Source: an uncultured Marinobacter sp.
GTDB taxonomy: Bacteria > Pseudomonadota > Gammaproteobacteria > Pseudomonadales > Oleiphilaceae
Direction of reading: 5' to 3'
NCBI RefSeq assembly: GCF_947259545.1
Contig: NZ_CAMYMK010000002.1
Location: 558,001-622,000, forward strand
Length of the DNA stretch: 64,000 nt
Shown in pieces: positions 8,569 through 18,431 of the stretch. Positions within the stretch are counted from its first letter, which is position 1. Every line of letters begins with the position of its first letter. Below the pieces are notes generated by a model. That model made no database searches. It saw nothing but the letters and a program-made list of their open reading frames with translations, and was not told where the DNA came from. Position numbers and translations under genes: made by a program.

Positions 8569-9395
8569 TGGCAGACGACCTGATGGTACCGGAGCCGGTG
8601 CGGGTCCTGCGCCGACAGCAGGAACTGGCGACTACCTGGACGTTGGAGCTGGAGTCTGGCCAGGCTGGCCACCGACCATTTCTGCCAGGGCAGTTCAACA
8701 TGCTCTATATCTTTGGTGTGGGGGAGGTGCCCATCAGCCTGAGCGGTGACGCCGGACAGACAGAGACCCTGGTTCACACGGTGCGGGCGGTGGGGCCGGT
8801 CTCCAACAAGCTGGCGGCTTTGAAACCGATGGATACGGTTGGCCTGCGTGGTCCGTTTGGTGTCGGCTGGCCGATGACGGCAGGCGAGGGCGCGGATCTG
8901 CTGATCGTGGCTGGAGGGTTAGGGCTGGCCCCCTTGCGACCGGCGATCTATCACGTATTGCGCCATCGGGAGAGGTACGGCCGGGTGATCCTGCTTTACG
9001 GCACACGCAGTCCCGACGACATCCTCTATGCCGGGCAACTGGAGGAATGGAACAAACGTCCGGACATTGAAGTTCATATTACGGTGGACCATGCCAGTGG
9101 TGACTGGCCGGGCAAGATTGGCGTGGTTCCTTCGCTGGTGCCAACGCTGGATTTCGACCCTGAAGACACCGTGGCCATGGTGTGCGGGCCGGAAATCATG
9201 ATGCGTTTCACGGTCAATGCATTGCGGGATGCCGGTGTTGAAGACGAGTCCATTTACCTTTCGATGGAACGAAATATGAAATGTGCGCTCGGACATTGTG
9301 GCCATTGCCAGTTCGGATCGACCTTTGTCTGTAAGGACGGTCCGGTGCTGTCGTTTGAACGGGTCCGCGGATTACTGAGCCTCAAGGAGTTCTGA
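8568..9395 (+). CDS. hydG: [NiFe] hydrogenase group 3b, gamma subunit (FAD/NAD(P)-binding)
   Basis: A ferredoxin-NADP-reductase-type flavoprotein of 275 residues that exchanges electrons between NAD(P)H and the iron-sulfur chain. The FAD domain is N-terminal (GQFNMLY, GPVSNKL), followed by the NAD(P) domain with [10 protein letters not shown] near 113 and MVCGPEIMM near 205. A [2Fe-2S] cysteine cluster (C-x4-C-x2-C-x7/8-C) sits near residues 240-260, in [12 protein letters not shown] 8568 overlaps the stop of the preceding gene; a GTG directly before it is in frame and could also serve. It resembles dihydroorotate dehydrogenase electron-transfer subunits, but the neighbours settle the role. 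Confidence 0.9.
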   Translation: MADDLMVPEPVRVLRRQQELATTWTLELESGQAGHRPFLPGQFNMLYIFGVGEVPISLSGDAGQTETLVHTVRAVGPVSNKLAALKPMDTVGLRGPFGVGWPMTAGEGADLLIVAGGLGLAPLRPAIYHVLRHRERYGRVILLYGTRSPDDILYAGQLEEWNKRPDIEVHITVDHASGDWPGKIGVVPSLVPTLDFDPEDTVAMVCGPEIMMRFTVNALRDAGVEDESIYLSMERNMKCALGHCGHCQFGSTFVCKDGPVLSFERVRGLLSLKEF

Positions 9396-9396
9396 T

Positions 9397-10179
9397 ATGG
9401 CGCGCTCGGATCAAAAGCCACGCCTTGGTGTCTGGAAGTTTGCTTCGTGCGATGGCTGCCAGCTGACGTTGCTGGATTGTGAGGATGAACTGTTGCAGGT
9501 CGCCGGGGCGGTCGATATTGCCTATTTTCCGGAAGCCACCCGTGGCAGTGTCCGTGGCACCTACGATCTGTCCCTGGTGGAAGGCTCCATCACCACGCTC
9601 CACGATGCCGAGCGCATTCAGGATGTGCGCCGGCGCTCGCGAACGCTGGTGACCATCGGAGCCTGCGCCACCGCCGGCGGTATTCAGGCGTTGCGTAATT
9701 TCGCCGATATTGATGATTTCATGGCGGCTGTCTATGCGCACCCCGAGTACATTGAGACATTGTCCACCTCCACCCCCATTGCTGACCATGTGCCGGTGGA
9801 TTTTGAATTGCGTGGCTGCCCCATCAGCAAACAGCAGTTACTGGAGGTGCTGTCGGCATACCTGTGCGGACGGCGACCGGTCACGCCGGCCCATAGCGTC
9901 TGTCTGGATTGTAAGCTCAGGGGCAACGTCTGCGTCATGGTGGCTCATGGAACGCCCTGCCTGGGGCCGATGACCCACAGCGGCTGCAACGCCCTGTGTC
10001 CGTCCTATAATCGGGGGTGCTACGGTTGTTACGGACCCAAGGAAAACCCCAATGCGCCGGCACTGAGTGAACGCCTGGATCAACTGGGCATGGGCCGGGC
10101 GGAACGGTTGCGCTTTTACCGGACGTTCAACGCCTGGGCCGGGCCGTTCCGTGAGGAGAGCGAGCGTCATGAGCCGTAA
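9397..10179 (+). CDS. hydD: [NiFe] hydrogenase group 3b, delta (small) subunit
   Basis: The small subunit, 260 residues, carries the proximal and further [4Fe-4S] clusters that pass electrons from the Ni-Fe site. CDGC at 18-21 with GACAT near 88 and RGCP near 143 are the proximal-cluster ligands. Eight or more cysteines follow between about 165 and 215 (CLDCK, CVM, PCLG, SGCNALC, GCYGCYG) and fit two further clusters. There is no twin-arginine signal peptide and no C-terminal membrane anchor, consistent with a soluble cytoplasmic enzyme. It starts one base after hydG ends and overlaps hydA by 11 bases. Confidence 0.92.
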   Translation: MARSDQKPRLGVWKFASCDGCQLTLLDCEDELLQVAGAVDIAYFPEATRGSVRGTYDLSLVEGSITTLHDAERIQDVRRRSRTLVTIGACATAGGIQALRNFADIDDFMAAVYAHPEYIETLSTSTPIADHVPVDFELRGCPISKQQLLEVLSAYLCGRRPVTPAHSVCLDCKLRGNVCVMVAHGTPCLGPMTHSGCNALCPSYNRGCYGCYGPKENPNAPALSERLDQLGMGRAERLRFYRTFNAWAGPFREESERHEP

Positions 10180-11458
10180 GACCATCAAAGTGGATTACCT
10201 GGCGCGGGTCGAGGGCGAGGGCGCTTTGAATGTGACGATCCGGGACGGCCAGGTCAGCAAGGCGGAGTTGCGTATTTTTGAGCCGCCGCGCTTTTTCGAG
10301 GCCTTTCTGCGTGGGCGCGACTATGCGGAGGCGCCCGATGTGACTGCCCGCATCTGCGGTATCTGTCCGGTGGCCTACCAGATGAGCGCTGTTCATGCGA
10401 TGGAGAACGCGCTCGACATTGAGGTGGAAGGCCAACTGCGGGCATTGCGGCGATTGTTGTACTGTGGCGAATGGATTGAAAGCCACGCCCTGCACATATA
10501 CATGCTGCATGCGCCCGACTTCCTGGGGTACGCCGGGGCGGTGGATATGGCCAGGGATTATCCCGACATCGTCAAACGGGGGCTGTCCCTGAAAAAAGCG
10601 GGTAATGCCATCATGACGCTGTTGGGCGGTCGGGAAATCCATCCCATCAATGTGCGAGTGGGGGGATTCTACCGAACGCCGACTCGCAAGGAACTGGAAC
10701 CGCTGGCTGAAACCCTGAAACAGGCCCGTGAGGGCGCGCTGGCAACTGTGCGCTGGACCGCCGGGCTGGACATGCCGGAAGCCGAGCGGGACTACCATCT
10801 GGTAGCACTGCATCATCCGGACGAGTACGCCATGAATACCGGGCGCATTATTTCCAATCGAGGTTTGGATATTGCCGTAGCGGACTACAACCGTCACTTT
10901 GTGGAGTCCCACGTGCAACGCTCCACGGCTCTGCATTCGCACCTGCGCGAACACGATTGCTATCTGGTCGGGCCCCTGGCGCGCTACAGCCTCAATCACG
11001 GCCAGCTTTCATCCCTGGCCCGGGAGGCGGCCAAGGAAGCCGGCCTGGGTGTGACCTGCACCAACCCGTTTCAGAGCATTGTGGTGCGCAGCGTCGAGGT
11101 GGTGTATGCCTGCGATGAGGCCCTGCGCATCATCGACGATTACCTTGAACCTGAGCAGCCGTTCGAGACGGCCGAGCCGAAGGCCTCGGAGGGGTTCGGG
11201 TGCACCGAGGCCCCGCGGGGACTGCTGTTCCATCGTTACCGGCTGGATGAGAACGGTGGCATCCTTGAGGCCCAGATTGTTCCGCCCACGGCACAGAATC
11301 AGCCGAGCATCGAGGCCGACCTGAAAGATCTGGTGGGTGGCTGGCTCGATTTGCCGGCCGATACCCTCCGCGAACGTTGTGAGCAGACCATTCGCAACTA
11401 CGATCCCTGCATCTCCTGTGCAACGCACTTTCTCAAGCTGGATGTCCGCCATGAGTGA
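10169..11458 (+). CDS. hydA: [NiFe] hydrogenase group 3b, alpha (large, catalytic) subunit
   Basis: The catalytic subunit interconverts H2 with protons and electrons. The 429-residue product starts at ATG 10169, inside the end of hydD. RICGICP (Cys63, Cys66) and DPCISCATH (412-420, Cys414 and Cys417) supply the four Ni/Fe ligands. DPCISC plus an aliphatic tail is the group 3b-type L2 signature. Nine residues follow His420 and would be removed by the protease encoded next, as is known for the family. The subunit is soluble. Group 3b enzymes are often called sulfhydrogenases because some also reduce sulfur; whether this one does is unknown. Confidence 0.93.
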   Translation: MSRKTIKVDYLARVEGEGALNVTIRDGQVSKAELRIFEPPRFFEAFLRGRDYAEAPDVTARICGICPVAYQMSAVHAMENALDIEVEGQLRALRRLLYCGEWIESHALHIYMLHAPDFLGYAGAVDMARDYPDIVKRGLSLKKAGNAIMTLLGGREIHPINVRVGGFYRTPTRKELEPLAETLKQAREGALATVRWTAGLDMPEAERDYHLVALHHPDEYAMNTGRIISNRGLDIAVADYNRHFVESHVQRSTALHSHLREHDCYLVGPLARYSLNHGQLSSLAREAAKEAGLGVTCTNPFQSIVVRSVEVVYACDEALRIIDDYLEPEQPFETAEPKASEGFGCTEAPRGLLFHRYRLDENGGILEAQIVPPTAQNQPSIEADLKDLVGGWLDLPADTLRERCEQTIRNYDPCISCATHFLKLDVRHE

Positions 11459-11930
11459 TGTCTCCGGTCCCATCAGGGTTATCGGTATCGGCAACCGGGA
11501 CCGGGGAGACGATGCTCTTGGCCCACTGGTGGTGGACGCCCTTCGTGGTCGATTGCCGGCAACCGTCAGCGCGGTTGAGCACAGTGGAGAAGTGGCCGGG
11601 CTCGTAGACCTGATCAGTGGTGCCGGAGCGGTGTACCTGGTCGACGCCGCAGTCATGGGGCTTGAGCCGGGCACTGCCCGGGAATTCGATGCCAGCACTT
11701 CGCCGTTGCCAGCTTTGGGGGGCGCGTTTTCGTCCCATGCGCTGGGGCTATCGGAAGCGATTGAGTTGGCCCGTGCGCTTGATGCGCTGCCTTCGGTCTG
11801 CCGGGTGTTTGCAGTGGAGGCGACCAGCTTCGAAGCCGGTGAAGGGCTGTCACAACCAGTGGCGGACACTCTGCCCCGGGTGACTCAGGCGATGATTGAT
11901 AGCATCAGACAGGAGAGTGGTCATGCATGA
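11451..11930 (+). CDS. Hydrogenase maturation protease (HyaD/HycI family)
   Basis: This endopeptidase trims the C-terminal tail of the large subunit after nickel insertion. The product has 159 residues from ATG 11451, overlapping hydA by 8 bases. [13 protein letters not shown] (about 12-24) is the family signature with the nickel-sensing acidic residue; VDAA near 64 and SSHALGL near 92 hold the expected Asp and His ligands. Its place directly after hydA suggests it is dedicated to this enzyme. Confidence 0.9.
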   Translation: MSDVSGPIRVIGIGNRDRGDDALGPLVVDALRGRLPATVSAVEHSGEVAGLVDLISGAGAVYLVDAAVMGLEPGTAREFDASTSPLPALGGAFSSHALGLSEAIELARALDALPSVCRVFAVEATSFEAGEGLSQPVADTLPRVTQAMIDSIRQESGHA

Positions 11931-12204
11931 AACGGCGCTGGTCAAAAATCTGATTCATCGGGTCGAGACGCTGTGCGCGGACGAGAAGGCTGAACGGGTG
12001 GTGGAAGTGGCGGTATGGCTGGGCGCGCTGTGCCATATGTCCCCGGAGCATTTCACCGACCACTTCCGTCAGGAGGCTGCCGGAACCCGCGCTGAGCGGG
12101 CCCAACTCAGAATTGAAACGTCTGACGACATCAACCATCCCCAGGCCCAGGATGTCCTGTTGCAGAGTCTGGAACTGGAGACGGAGGATGAGGCCGGCCC
12201 ATGA
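11923..12204 (+). CDS. hypA: HypA-like nickel chaperone lacking the zinc domain
   Basis: HypA delivers nickel during hydrogenase maturation, normally with the GTPase HypB. The start MHE at ATG 11923 preserves the nickel-binding His2 and Glu3, and the N-terminal half follows HypA. At 93 residues it is some 20 shorter than usual, and the C-x2-C...C-x2-C zinc finger is absent: after RIETSDD the chain goes straight to AQDVLLQSLELE, which matches the last strand. Only two cysteines remain (CADE and ALCH). It overlaps the protease gene by 8 bases and hypF by 4. No hypB occurs in the cluster. Domain loss rather than a frameshift seems likely because the C-terminal strand is intact. Confidence 0.8.
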   Translation: MHETALVKNLIHRVETLCADEKAERVVEVAVWLGALCHMSPEHFTDHFRQEAAGTRAERAQLRIETSDDINHPQAQDVLLQSLELETEDEAGP

Positions 12205-14546
12205 CTGACGGCTGCCGGGTCGAAGCCGCGCCAGTCCGTTGGCGTATCCATGTTCATGGCCTGGTACAGGGTGTGGGGTTTCGACCGTTTGTCTATCGAC
12301 TGGCGACGGGGCTGGGGCTGTCCGGATGGGTTAGTAACACCCCGGAGGGCGTGGTTGTAGAGGCTGAGGGGCACCTGGAGGCGCTGCAGAATCTGGCGTC
12401 CGGGCTGAAACAGCAGGCCCCGGTAAATGCTCGCGTGGAGGCAGTGTGCGCGGAACCCATAGCCCGGTCCACGGGGTTGGGAGCGGATAGAGAGTTCCGC
12501 GTGCGCGAGAGTCAGGAGCAGGGCGCTGCTGCCACAAGCTTACCTGCAGATCTCGCTCCCTGTCGTCAGTGCACCGAGGAACTGCACGATCCCGGTAACC
12601 GGCGTTACCGATATCCCTTTATCAATTGCACGGATTGCGGGCCCCGGTACAGTCTGATCGAGGGGTTGCCTTATGACCGTGCCCGCACGGCAATGAGGCA
12701 TTTTCAAATGTGCCCCCATTGCTTGGCGGAGTACCACGATCCGGCCAGCCGGCGCTTTCATGCCGAGCCCAACGCCTGCCCGGACTGCGGTCCCCGAGTC
12801 GCCTTTTGCCAGCCTGATGGCACTGTGTTGGCGAAAGACGAGGCCGCCGTTTCCGAAGCGGTCAGCCGTCTGGCGGCCGGTGACATCATCGCGCTCAAGG
12901 GGCTCGGCGGGTTCCAGCTGCTTGCGGATGCCCGCAGCGCTCGCGCGGTGCAGACCCTGCGCGAACGAAAGCACCGGCCACGAAAGCCCCTGGCGGTCAT
13001 GTTCGACTCGCTGGCGTCGGTGCAGCAGGTATGTCCGGTCTCTGCGTCGGAAAGCCAGCTGCTCACTGGTCCGGAGCGTCCCATAGTATTGCTTCATGCG
13101 CCTGATCACGATCTGGCTGCCAACCTGGCGCCAGGCAGGGCGGACCTGGGTGTGATGGTGCCTTGCACGCCTTTACACGAGCTACTGCTCGGCGATCTGG
13201 GATTTCCCGTGGTCGCCACCAGTGGCAACCTGAGTGGTGAACCGATTGCCATCGATAACCAGGAAGCCTATGTGCGGCTGGGCGGGATTGCCGATGGATT
13301 TCTGGTACACGACCGCCCGATTGTGCGACCACTGGATGATTCCGTGACTCGCGTGGTGGCAGGGCAGCCCCAGTTACTCCGGCGGGCCCGCGGCTATTCG
13401 CCGAATCTGACCCTGCCCCAGACCGTGCCATCCGGGTGGGCGGCGACCGGTGGCCACCTGAAAACCACAGTGGCCCTGAGTACCGGCTCCGGGGTGGTAC
13501 TGAGCCAGCATCTGGGTGATATGGACAGTGCCCTGGGGCGTGAAGGTTTCGTCCGCACGGTGGACAACCTGCAGACACTGTTCGCGACTGAGCCCCAGTG
13601 CTGGGTTCACGATGGCCATCCGGACTACTTCACTACGCGCTACGCACAGGCCCGTGGTAATGCGCCGCGTGCGGTCCAGCACCATGTTGCGCACATTGCC
13701 GCGGTGATTGCTGAACATGGGATCGGTGAGCCGGTGCTTGGGGTCGCGTGGGACGGCAGCGGGCTTGGCGACGATGACACCCTATGGGGCGGGGAGTTCC
13801 TGCGCCTGGACTCACAGGGATACGAGCGCGTGGCACATCTGCGGCAGTTCCGCCTGCCAGGTGGCGAGGCGGCCATGGGAGAACCCCGGCGTTCGGCTCT
13901 GGGGCTGTTATACGCGTTACTGGGTGATCAGGTCATGGAGTGCGAGACTCTGGCCCCGGTAAGCAGTTTTACCCGGGCCGAAAGGAAGCTCTTGATCCAG
14001 TCGCTCAGGGCCGGCCTGAACGCGCCGGAAACCTCAAGTGTGGGGCGACTGTTTGACGCGGTGGCGGCCTTGTCTGGCATTTGCCAGCAGGCGAGTTACG
14101 AGGGGCAGGCGGCGGGCGAGCTGGAGGCGGCCTGTGGTCGCGATAACAGGGCATCGCCCTATCCGTTCGAGTTGTCGGCACCGGAGGCAGGCCGCCCCTG
14201 GCAGGTGGATTGGGCGCCGGCGATTGATGCGCTGTTGGAAGACGTCCGGCGCGGGCGATCTGTGTGGGGGATATCTGCAGCCTTTCACCAGGGGCTGGTC
14301 AACGCCATTGTGGCGGTGGCCAGACAGGCTAAACTGTCGAGAGTTGTGCTGGCTGGCGGGTGTTTCCAGAACGCCTGCCTGCTGGAGTCGACCATAACAG
14401 CCCTTGAGGGCGCCGGATTCCAGGTGTTCTGGCCGTGCCGGATACCGCCTAACGATGGCGGGCTGGCGCTGGGTCAGTTGGCCTGGGCGAGCGGAGCACT
14501 TCGGGGCAGGGAGGGGGCATGTGTCTGGCCGTACCGGGACGCCTGA
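12201..14546 (+). CDS. hypF: Carbamoyltransferase HypF
   Basis: HypF makes the thiocarbamate on HypE that becomes the CN ligands of the iron. The 781-residue protein has all domains in order: acylphosphatase (VHGLVQGVGFRPFVYR, about 15-30), two zinc fingers (CRQC...CTDC and CPHC...CPDC, about 115-195), a YrdC-like domain (LKGLGGFQL, RKHRPRKPLAVM, about 205-400) and a Kae1-like carbamoyltransferase domain (HHVAHIAA near 495, GVAWDGSGLGDD near 515, GGCFQNACLLE near 720). It overlaps hypA by 4 bases and hypC by 28. Confidence 0.96.
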   Translation: MTDGCRVEAAPVRWRIHVHGLVQGVGFRPFVYRLATGLGLSGWVSNTPEGVVVEAEGHLEALQNLASGLKQQAPVNARVEAVCAEPIARSTGLGADREFRVRESQEQGAAATSLPADLAPCRQCTEELHDPGNRRYRYPFINCTDCGPRYSLIEGLPYDRARTAMRHFQMCPHCLAEYHDPASRRFHAEPNACPDCGPRVAFCQPDGTVLAKDEAAVSEAVSRLAAGDIIALKGLGGFQLLADARSARAVQTLRERKHRPRKPLAVMFDSLASVQQVCPVSASESQLLTGPERPIVLLHAPDHDLAANLAPGRADLGVMVPCTPLHELLLGDLGFPVVATSGNLSGEPIAIDNQEAYVRLGGIADGFLVHDRPIVRPLDDSVTRVVAGQPQLLRRARGYSPNLTLPQTVPSGWAATGGHLKTTVALSTGSGVVLSQHLGDMDSALGREGFVRTVDNLQTLFATEPQCWVHDGHPDYFTTRYAQARGNAPRAVQHHVAHIAAVIAEHGIGEPVLGVAWDGSGLGDDDTLWGGEFLRLDSQGYERVAHLRQFRLPGGEAAMGEPRRSALGLLYALLGDQVMECETLAPVSSFTRAERKLLIQSLRAGLNAPETSSVGRLFDAVAALSGICQQASYEGQAAGELEAACGRDNRASPYPFELSAPEAGRPWQVDWAPAIDALLEDVRRGRSVWGISAAFHQGLVNAIVAVARQAKLSRVVLAGGCFQNACLLESTITALEGAGFQVFWPCRIPPNDGGLALGQLAWASGALRGREGACVWPYRDA

Positions 14547-14764
14547 TTAGTATTGACGGCGACGATCCGCTTACCCGTCAGGGGCGCGTCGATTTTGGCG
14601 GTGTTATCAAGTCAGTCAATCTGGCTTACGTGCCGGAGGTGCAAGAGCAGGACTATGTGCTGGTGCATGTGGGATTTGCCATTACCGTCGTCGACCCGCT
14701 TGAGGCCGAGCGTGTTTTCGAGTACCTCCGCACCCTGGAACAGGAGGCGGACGAGCCGCAATGA
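14519..14764 (+). CDS. hypC: Hydrogenase assembly chaperone HypC
   Basis: HypC (81 residues) carries the Fe(CN)2CO group with HypD and binds the large-subunit precursor. MCLAVPG at the N-terminus provides the essential Cys2. It starts inside the end of hypF and overlaps hypD by 4 bases. Confidence 0.94.
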   Translation: MCLAVPGRLISIDGDDPLTRQGRVDFGGVIKSVNLAYVPEVQEQDYVLVHVGFAITVVDPLEAERVFEYLRTLEQEADEPQ

Positions 14765-15867
14765 AGTATCGTGACGAATACCGCACCCCTGATGCCGCCC
14801 GCGGCTATGCGGATGCCATCGCCCGCATCACCACAAGGCCCTGGACCCTCATGGAAGTATGTGGTGGACAGACCCACGCCATCGTGCGCTTCGGGATCGA
14901 TCAACTGCTGCCGGACACGATCTCCCTGATCCATGGCCCCGGATGCCCGGTGTGTGTGACCCCCATCGCTTACATTGACAAGGCTTTGGAAATTGCCGGA
15001 CTCACCGGGGTCATTCTCTGTACCTTCGGCGATATGCTGCGGGTGCCCGGGACGCATTCGGACCTGTCCGCTGCCCGGGCGTGTGGGGCGGATATCCGGG
15101 TGGTGTATTCGCCGCTTGAAGCGCTGACGGTGGCCAGAGAGAACCCTGGCCATGAAGTGGTTTTCTTTGCGGTCGGATTTGAAACCACCGCCCCGGCCAA
15201 TGCGATGGCGGTATATCAGGCCGAGCGGGCAGGGCTTGAGAATTTCTCGGTGCTGGTCTCCCAGGTGCTGGTGCCACCAGCCATTCGCGCCTTGCTGGAA
15301 CGTCCGGGCAATCAGGTTCAGGGGTTTCTGGCCGCCGGCCATGTCTGCACCATCACCGGGTATGAAGCGTACGAGCCCATTGCCCGCAAGCACGGTGTTC
15401 CCATTGTGGTGACCGGCTTCGAACCCCTGGACATTCTTGAGGGGGTGTACCGTTGCGTGCGCCAGCTGGAGCAGGGTGAGAGCTGTGTTGAAAACCAGTA
15501 CAGCCGGGCGGTCCGCCGCCCGGGTAATGCCATGGCCCAGCATGTGATGCAGGCGGTCTTCCAGGTGGTGCCCAGGCAATGGCGGGGCATGGGAGGCATC
15601 CCGGACAGTGGGCTGGGGGTGTCACCGGCCTACAGATCCTTCGATGCAGAAGCCCGTTTCGGCACCGTGAATGGCGAGGCTGAGACGCAGGGCGAATGCC
15701 TCAGTGGGGCCGTGTTGCGGGGCGAAATCCGCCCTGACCAATGCCCCGCCTTCGGCACCCGCTGTACTCCGGAGCGTCCGCTGGGGGTGACGATGGTGTC
15801 CGAGGAGGGCGCCTGTGCCGCCTATTACCGTTATCGCCGACCGGTGGGAGATCAAGCGCATGACTGA
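14761..15867 (+). CDS. hypD: Hydrogenase iron-sulfur assembly protein HypD
   Basis: HypD (368 residues) is the scaffold on which the Fe(CN)2CO unit is built. CGGQTHA (Cys34) and GPGCPVC (Cys62, Cys65) are the conserved cysteine motifs; GFETTAP near 140 and GHVCTI near 195 are also typical, and further cysteines near the C-terminus fit the [4Fe-4S] cluster. The 3' end overlaps hypE by 8 bases. Confidence 0.95.
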   Translation: MKYRDEYRTPDAARGYADAIARITTRPWTLMEVCGGQTHAIVRFGIDQLLPDTISLIHGPGCPVCVTPIAYIDKALEIAGLTGVILCTFGDMLRVPGTHSDLSAARACGADIRVVYSPLEALTVARENPGHEVVFFAVGFETTAPANAMAVYQAERAGLENFSVLVSQVLVPPAIRALLERPGNQVQGFLAAGHVCTITGYEAYEPIARKHGVPIVVTGFEPLDILEGVYRCVRQLEQGESCVENQYSRAVRRPGNAMAQHVMQAVFQVVPRQWRGMGGIPDSGLGVSPAYRSFDAEARFGTVNGEAETQGECLSGAVLRGEIRPDQCPAFGTRCTPERPLGVTMVSEEGACAAYYRYRRPVGDQAHD

Positions 15868-16906
15868 CAGCTGCAACAATCAATGCCCTCCGTTGAACGA
15901 TGATCACGATGTGGTAAAGATGGCCCACGGTGGTGGCGGCCGGGCGATGGCGCAGTTGCTTGACGATATTTTCCGCCCGGCATTTGATAACCCCTGGCTG
16001 GCACAGCAACACGACGGCGCGGTAGTGGAGATGCCCGGGGCCATGGCGTTCACGACGGACTCTTACGTGGTGCGGCCGCTGTTCTTTCCGGGATCTGATA
16101 TCGGAACCATGGCGGTGCATGGCACAGTCAATGACCTCGCCATGTGCGGAGCCAGGCCGCAATACCTGAGCGCCGGTTTTATCCTCGAAGAAGGTCTGCC
16201 GCTGGCCACGTTGCGCCGGGTCGTGGATGCCATGGCCGCCGCAGCCGTCGAAGCCGGCGTGCAGATAGTGACTGGCGATTTGAAGGTAGTGGAACGCGGC
16301 AAGGCAGATGGCGTGTACATCAACACCGCTGGGGTCGGGAAAGTGATGGCCCCCAAATCTGTGGAACCCACCCGGGTGCAGGCCGGTGACCGGATTCTGC
16401 TCAGTGGCGATCTTGGACGACATGGCGTCGCGGTGATGACCGCACGGGAGAAACTGGACCTGGAATCAGCGATTGAGAGCGATTGCGCTTCAGTTGTGCA
16501 GCCGGTCCTGGCATTACTGGAAGAAGGGATAGACGTTCGCTGCCTCCGTGACCTTACTCGCGGGGGGCTCGCCAGTGCACTGGTGGAAGTATCGGAAAGT
16601 GCCGGTCTGGCAGCCGAGATCAGGGAAGTGGATATTCCGGTGCGGGAGGATGTATCGGCGTTTTGCGAGCTGCTGGGACTGGATCCCCTGCATGTGGCCA
16701 ACGAGGGCCGCTTTATTGCCATCGTGGCCGAGCAGGATGTGGCTCGGGCAGCCGATATTCTCAGGCGGTATCCGGTGAGCGAGGGGACGGTTGAGATCGG
16801 CCATTTCGTGGAAGGAGCCGCCGGATTGGTAACAGCATCCAGCATGATTGGTGCCAGCCGCGTCATCGACAGACTGTCTGGCGAACAGCTGCCTCGTATC
16901 TGTTAG
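15860..16906 (+). CDS. hypE: Hydrogenase maturation factor HypE
   Basis: HypE dehydrates the thiocarbamoyl group placed on its C-terminal cysteine by HypF and passes cyanide to iron. ATG 15860 gives 348 residues. The AHGGGGRAM loop near 23-31 and FTTDSYVV near 63 are PurM/AIR-synthase-fold motifs, and the protein ends in PRIC with the acceptor cysteine last. It is the last gene of the hydrogenase operon; about 136 bases without a clear terminator follow before the crotonase gene. Confidence 0.95.
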   Translation: MTDSCNNQCPPLNDDHDVVKMAHGGGGRAMAQLLDDIFRPAFDNPWLAQQHDGAVVEMPGAMAFTTDSYVVRPLFFPGSDIGTMAVHGTVNDLAMCGARPQYLSAGFILEEGLPLATLRRVVDAMAAAAVEAGVQIVTGDLKVVERGKADGVYINTAGVGKVMAPKSVEPTRVQAGDRILLSGDLGRHGVAVMTAREKLDLESAIESDCASVVQPVLALLEEGIDVRCLRDLTRGGLASALVEVSESAGLAAEIREVDIPVREDVSAFCELLGLDPLHVANEGRFIAIVAEQDVARAADILRRYPVSEGTVEIGHFVEGAAGLVTASSMIGASRVIDRLSGEQLPRIC

Positions 16907-17042
16907 GACGCAGGATCAGCAAATTTCGCTCGACTGAAGCAGCGAGTAAACAACTTGACGGGAAAGGGGTGTGCTGGGATCTTTGTGCCTGTTGCGTTTC
17001 CAATCACTCACTTTGATGCCAGCTTTTCAGGAGAACAGGCCC

Positions 17043-17741
17043 GTGACCGAACTTGTTAGTTATGAACTGAACGACGGAATTGCCACGATTACGATAGCCA
17101 ATGGTAAGGCTAACGCCTTAAGTCATGAGGTATTCGAGGGCCTGAACAGCGCGCTGGATCAGGCGGAACAGGACAAGGCGGTGGTTATCCTGACCGGTCA
17201 GCCAGGTGTTTTCTCCGCTGGCTATGATCTGAAGCAGATGCAAAAGGGCCCTCAGGAGGCCGCTGAACTTGTAAAGGTTGGTTCCACGTTGACGCGCCGC
17301 CTGGCCGCCTTTCCCCTTCCGGTGATTGGTGCCTGCAGTGGTCACGCGATCGCTAAAGGTGCGTTTATCCTGTTGTCTGTGGATCATCGCATCGGGGTCG
17401 AGGGGCCGTTCAAGCTGGGCCTGAACGAAGTGGCCATCGGAATGACCATGCACCACGCTGGTATCGAGATTGCCCGTCATCGTCTGGCGCCGGCGCACTT
17501 CTATCGCTCGGTGGTGAACGCGGAAATCTACAACCCGGAAGGCGCCGTCGAAGCCGGTTTTCTGGACGAAGTGGTACCCCAGGATGCATTGCTTGAGCGG
17601 GCCGGGGCACTGGCCACCCAGTTCAAGCAGCTCAACATGCGCGCGCACCGCGAGACCAAAGTGAAAGCCAAGGCGGACTACCTGGCGTTGCTGGACCGTT
17701 GTATCCAGCAGGACGCCGAGAGTCTGGGGTTGAACGGCTGA
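17043..17741 (+). CDS. Crotonase-family protein (enoyl-CoA hydratase/isomerase)
   Basis: A 232-residue crotonase-superfamily protein. GTG 17043 is chosen because AGGAGA lies about eight bases before it; in-frame ATG 17016 has no ribosome site. GVFSAGYDLK (about 60) and GACSGHAIAKGAF (about 100) form the CoA-binding and oxyanion-hole regions. The usual catalytic glutamates of hydratases are not evident in the second motif, where NEVAIGMTM follows. An isomerase, thioesterase or hydrolase activity is as likely as hydration. It lies alone between the hydrogenase operon and a convergent tetR. Confidence 0.82.
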   Translation: MTELVSYELNDGIATITIANGKANALSHEVFEGLNSALDQAEQDKAVVILTGQPGVFSAGYDLKQMQKGPQEAAELVKVGSTLTRRLAAFPLPVIGACSGHAIAKGAFILLSVDHRIGVEGPFKLGLNEVAIGMTMHHAGIEIARHRLAPAHFYRSVVNAEIYNPEGAVEAGFLDEVVPQDALLERAGALATQFKQLNMRAHRETKVKAKADYLALLDRCIQQDAESLGLNG

Positions 17742-17757
17742 GAGTCTTATCCCGGTT

Positions 17758-17779
17758 GCCGGGTGGCTGGTTGCCCGGC
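17758..17779. terminator. Possible hairpin between convergent genes
   Basis: GCCGGG and CCCGGC flank a 10-base loop in the 44-base gap between the crotonase and tetR stops. There is no adjoining T run, so terminator function is uncertain. Confidence 0.3.
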
Positions 17780-17785
17780 CGTTGA

Positions 17786-18424
17786 TTATCCCTTCTGAAA
17801 GGTGTCGTTAAGAGCCTGCAGGTGGCTCCGCAAGGTTGGTTCGAACGCCATTTTGAAGACCGTCAATGGTGGTTGCTCTATGGCCTTGCGCGCGGCTTCC
17901 GGTGGGTGTGTCATGTGCCAGCACCCGATCAGCGCCTGCTGGCACTGCATCAGGAACTGAAAACAGGCGGCCTCATCGCGGCCGCTGGCGGACTTGATGG
18001 GTTCTGCCAGTTGCCGTGACTGTTCCAGAAGGAACAGTTTGAAATCACGAGCCTCCTGTTCGGTCAACCCGGTTTCCAGAGCCATGTGCAGAATGGCGGT
18101 CAGGCTGCAGAAAAGCGGGTGCGCGATTAAAAGATCGGTCAACTCGTCGGACGAGGCCATCGAAGCCCTGGATTGTGCGTCCTGCACCAGAGCTTTGAAT
18201 GCGCGCTGGTAAATGGCGATGAACAACAGCTCCTTGCTTCTGAAATAACGGTACAGCGCAGCCTTGGTCAGTCCGCTGGCCGCAGCGACGTCCGCCAGTG
18301 TCAGCTGGTCGTAGCGGCGGCTGACGAACAGGTCTGCGGCCGCATCGAGAATCTGTTGTTCCCGCGTGATCTTTTCCGCTTCCGTACGTGCCCGTTTTCT
18401 GCCACTGCAAAGCCTGCTCTTCAT
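17786..18424 (-). CDS. TetR-family transcriptional regulator
   Basis: A 212-residue regulator from ATG 18424. The N-terminal helix-turn-helix (about 20-65) has the TetR pattern ILDAAADLF, LTLADVAAASGLTKAALYRYFRSKE; the C-terminal ligand domain is not assignable. It follows the SDR gene by 7 bases on the same strand, so both are likely transcribed from the promoter near 19230-19256. Two matching 19-bp palindromes around that promoter are good candidates for its own operators, which implies autoregulation of the SDR-tetR pair. Confidence 0.88.
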   Translation of the reverse strand: MKSRLCSGRKRARTEAEKITREQQILDAAADLFVSRRYDQLTLADVAAASGLTKAALYRYFRSKELLFIAIYQRAFKALVQDAQSRASMASSDELTDLLIAHPLFCSLTAILHMALETGLTEQEARDFKLFLLEQSRQLAEPIKSASGRDEAACFQFLMQCQQALIGCWHMTHPPEAARKAIEQPPLTVFKMAFEPTLRSHLQALNDTFQKG

Positions 18425-18431
18425 AGTGTCT

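Noticed and set aside
11337..11450. Upstream in-frame extension of the maturation protease
   Set aside because: The extension would lie inside hydA and the family signature begins right after ATG 11451; the short overlap at 11451 matches the pattern of the operon.
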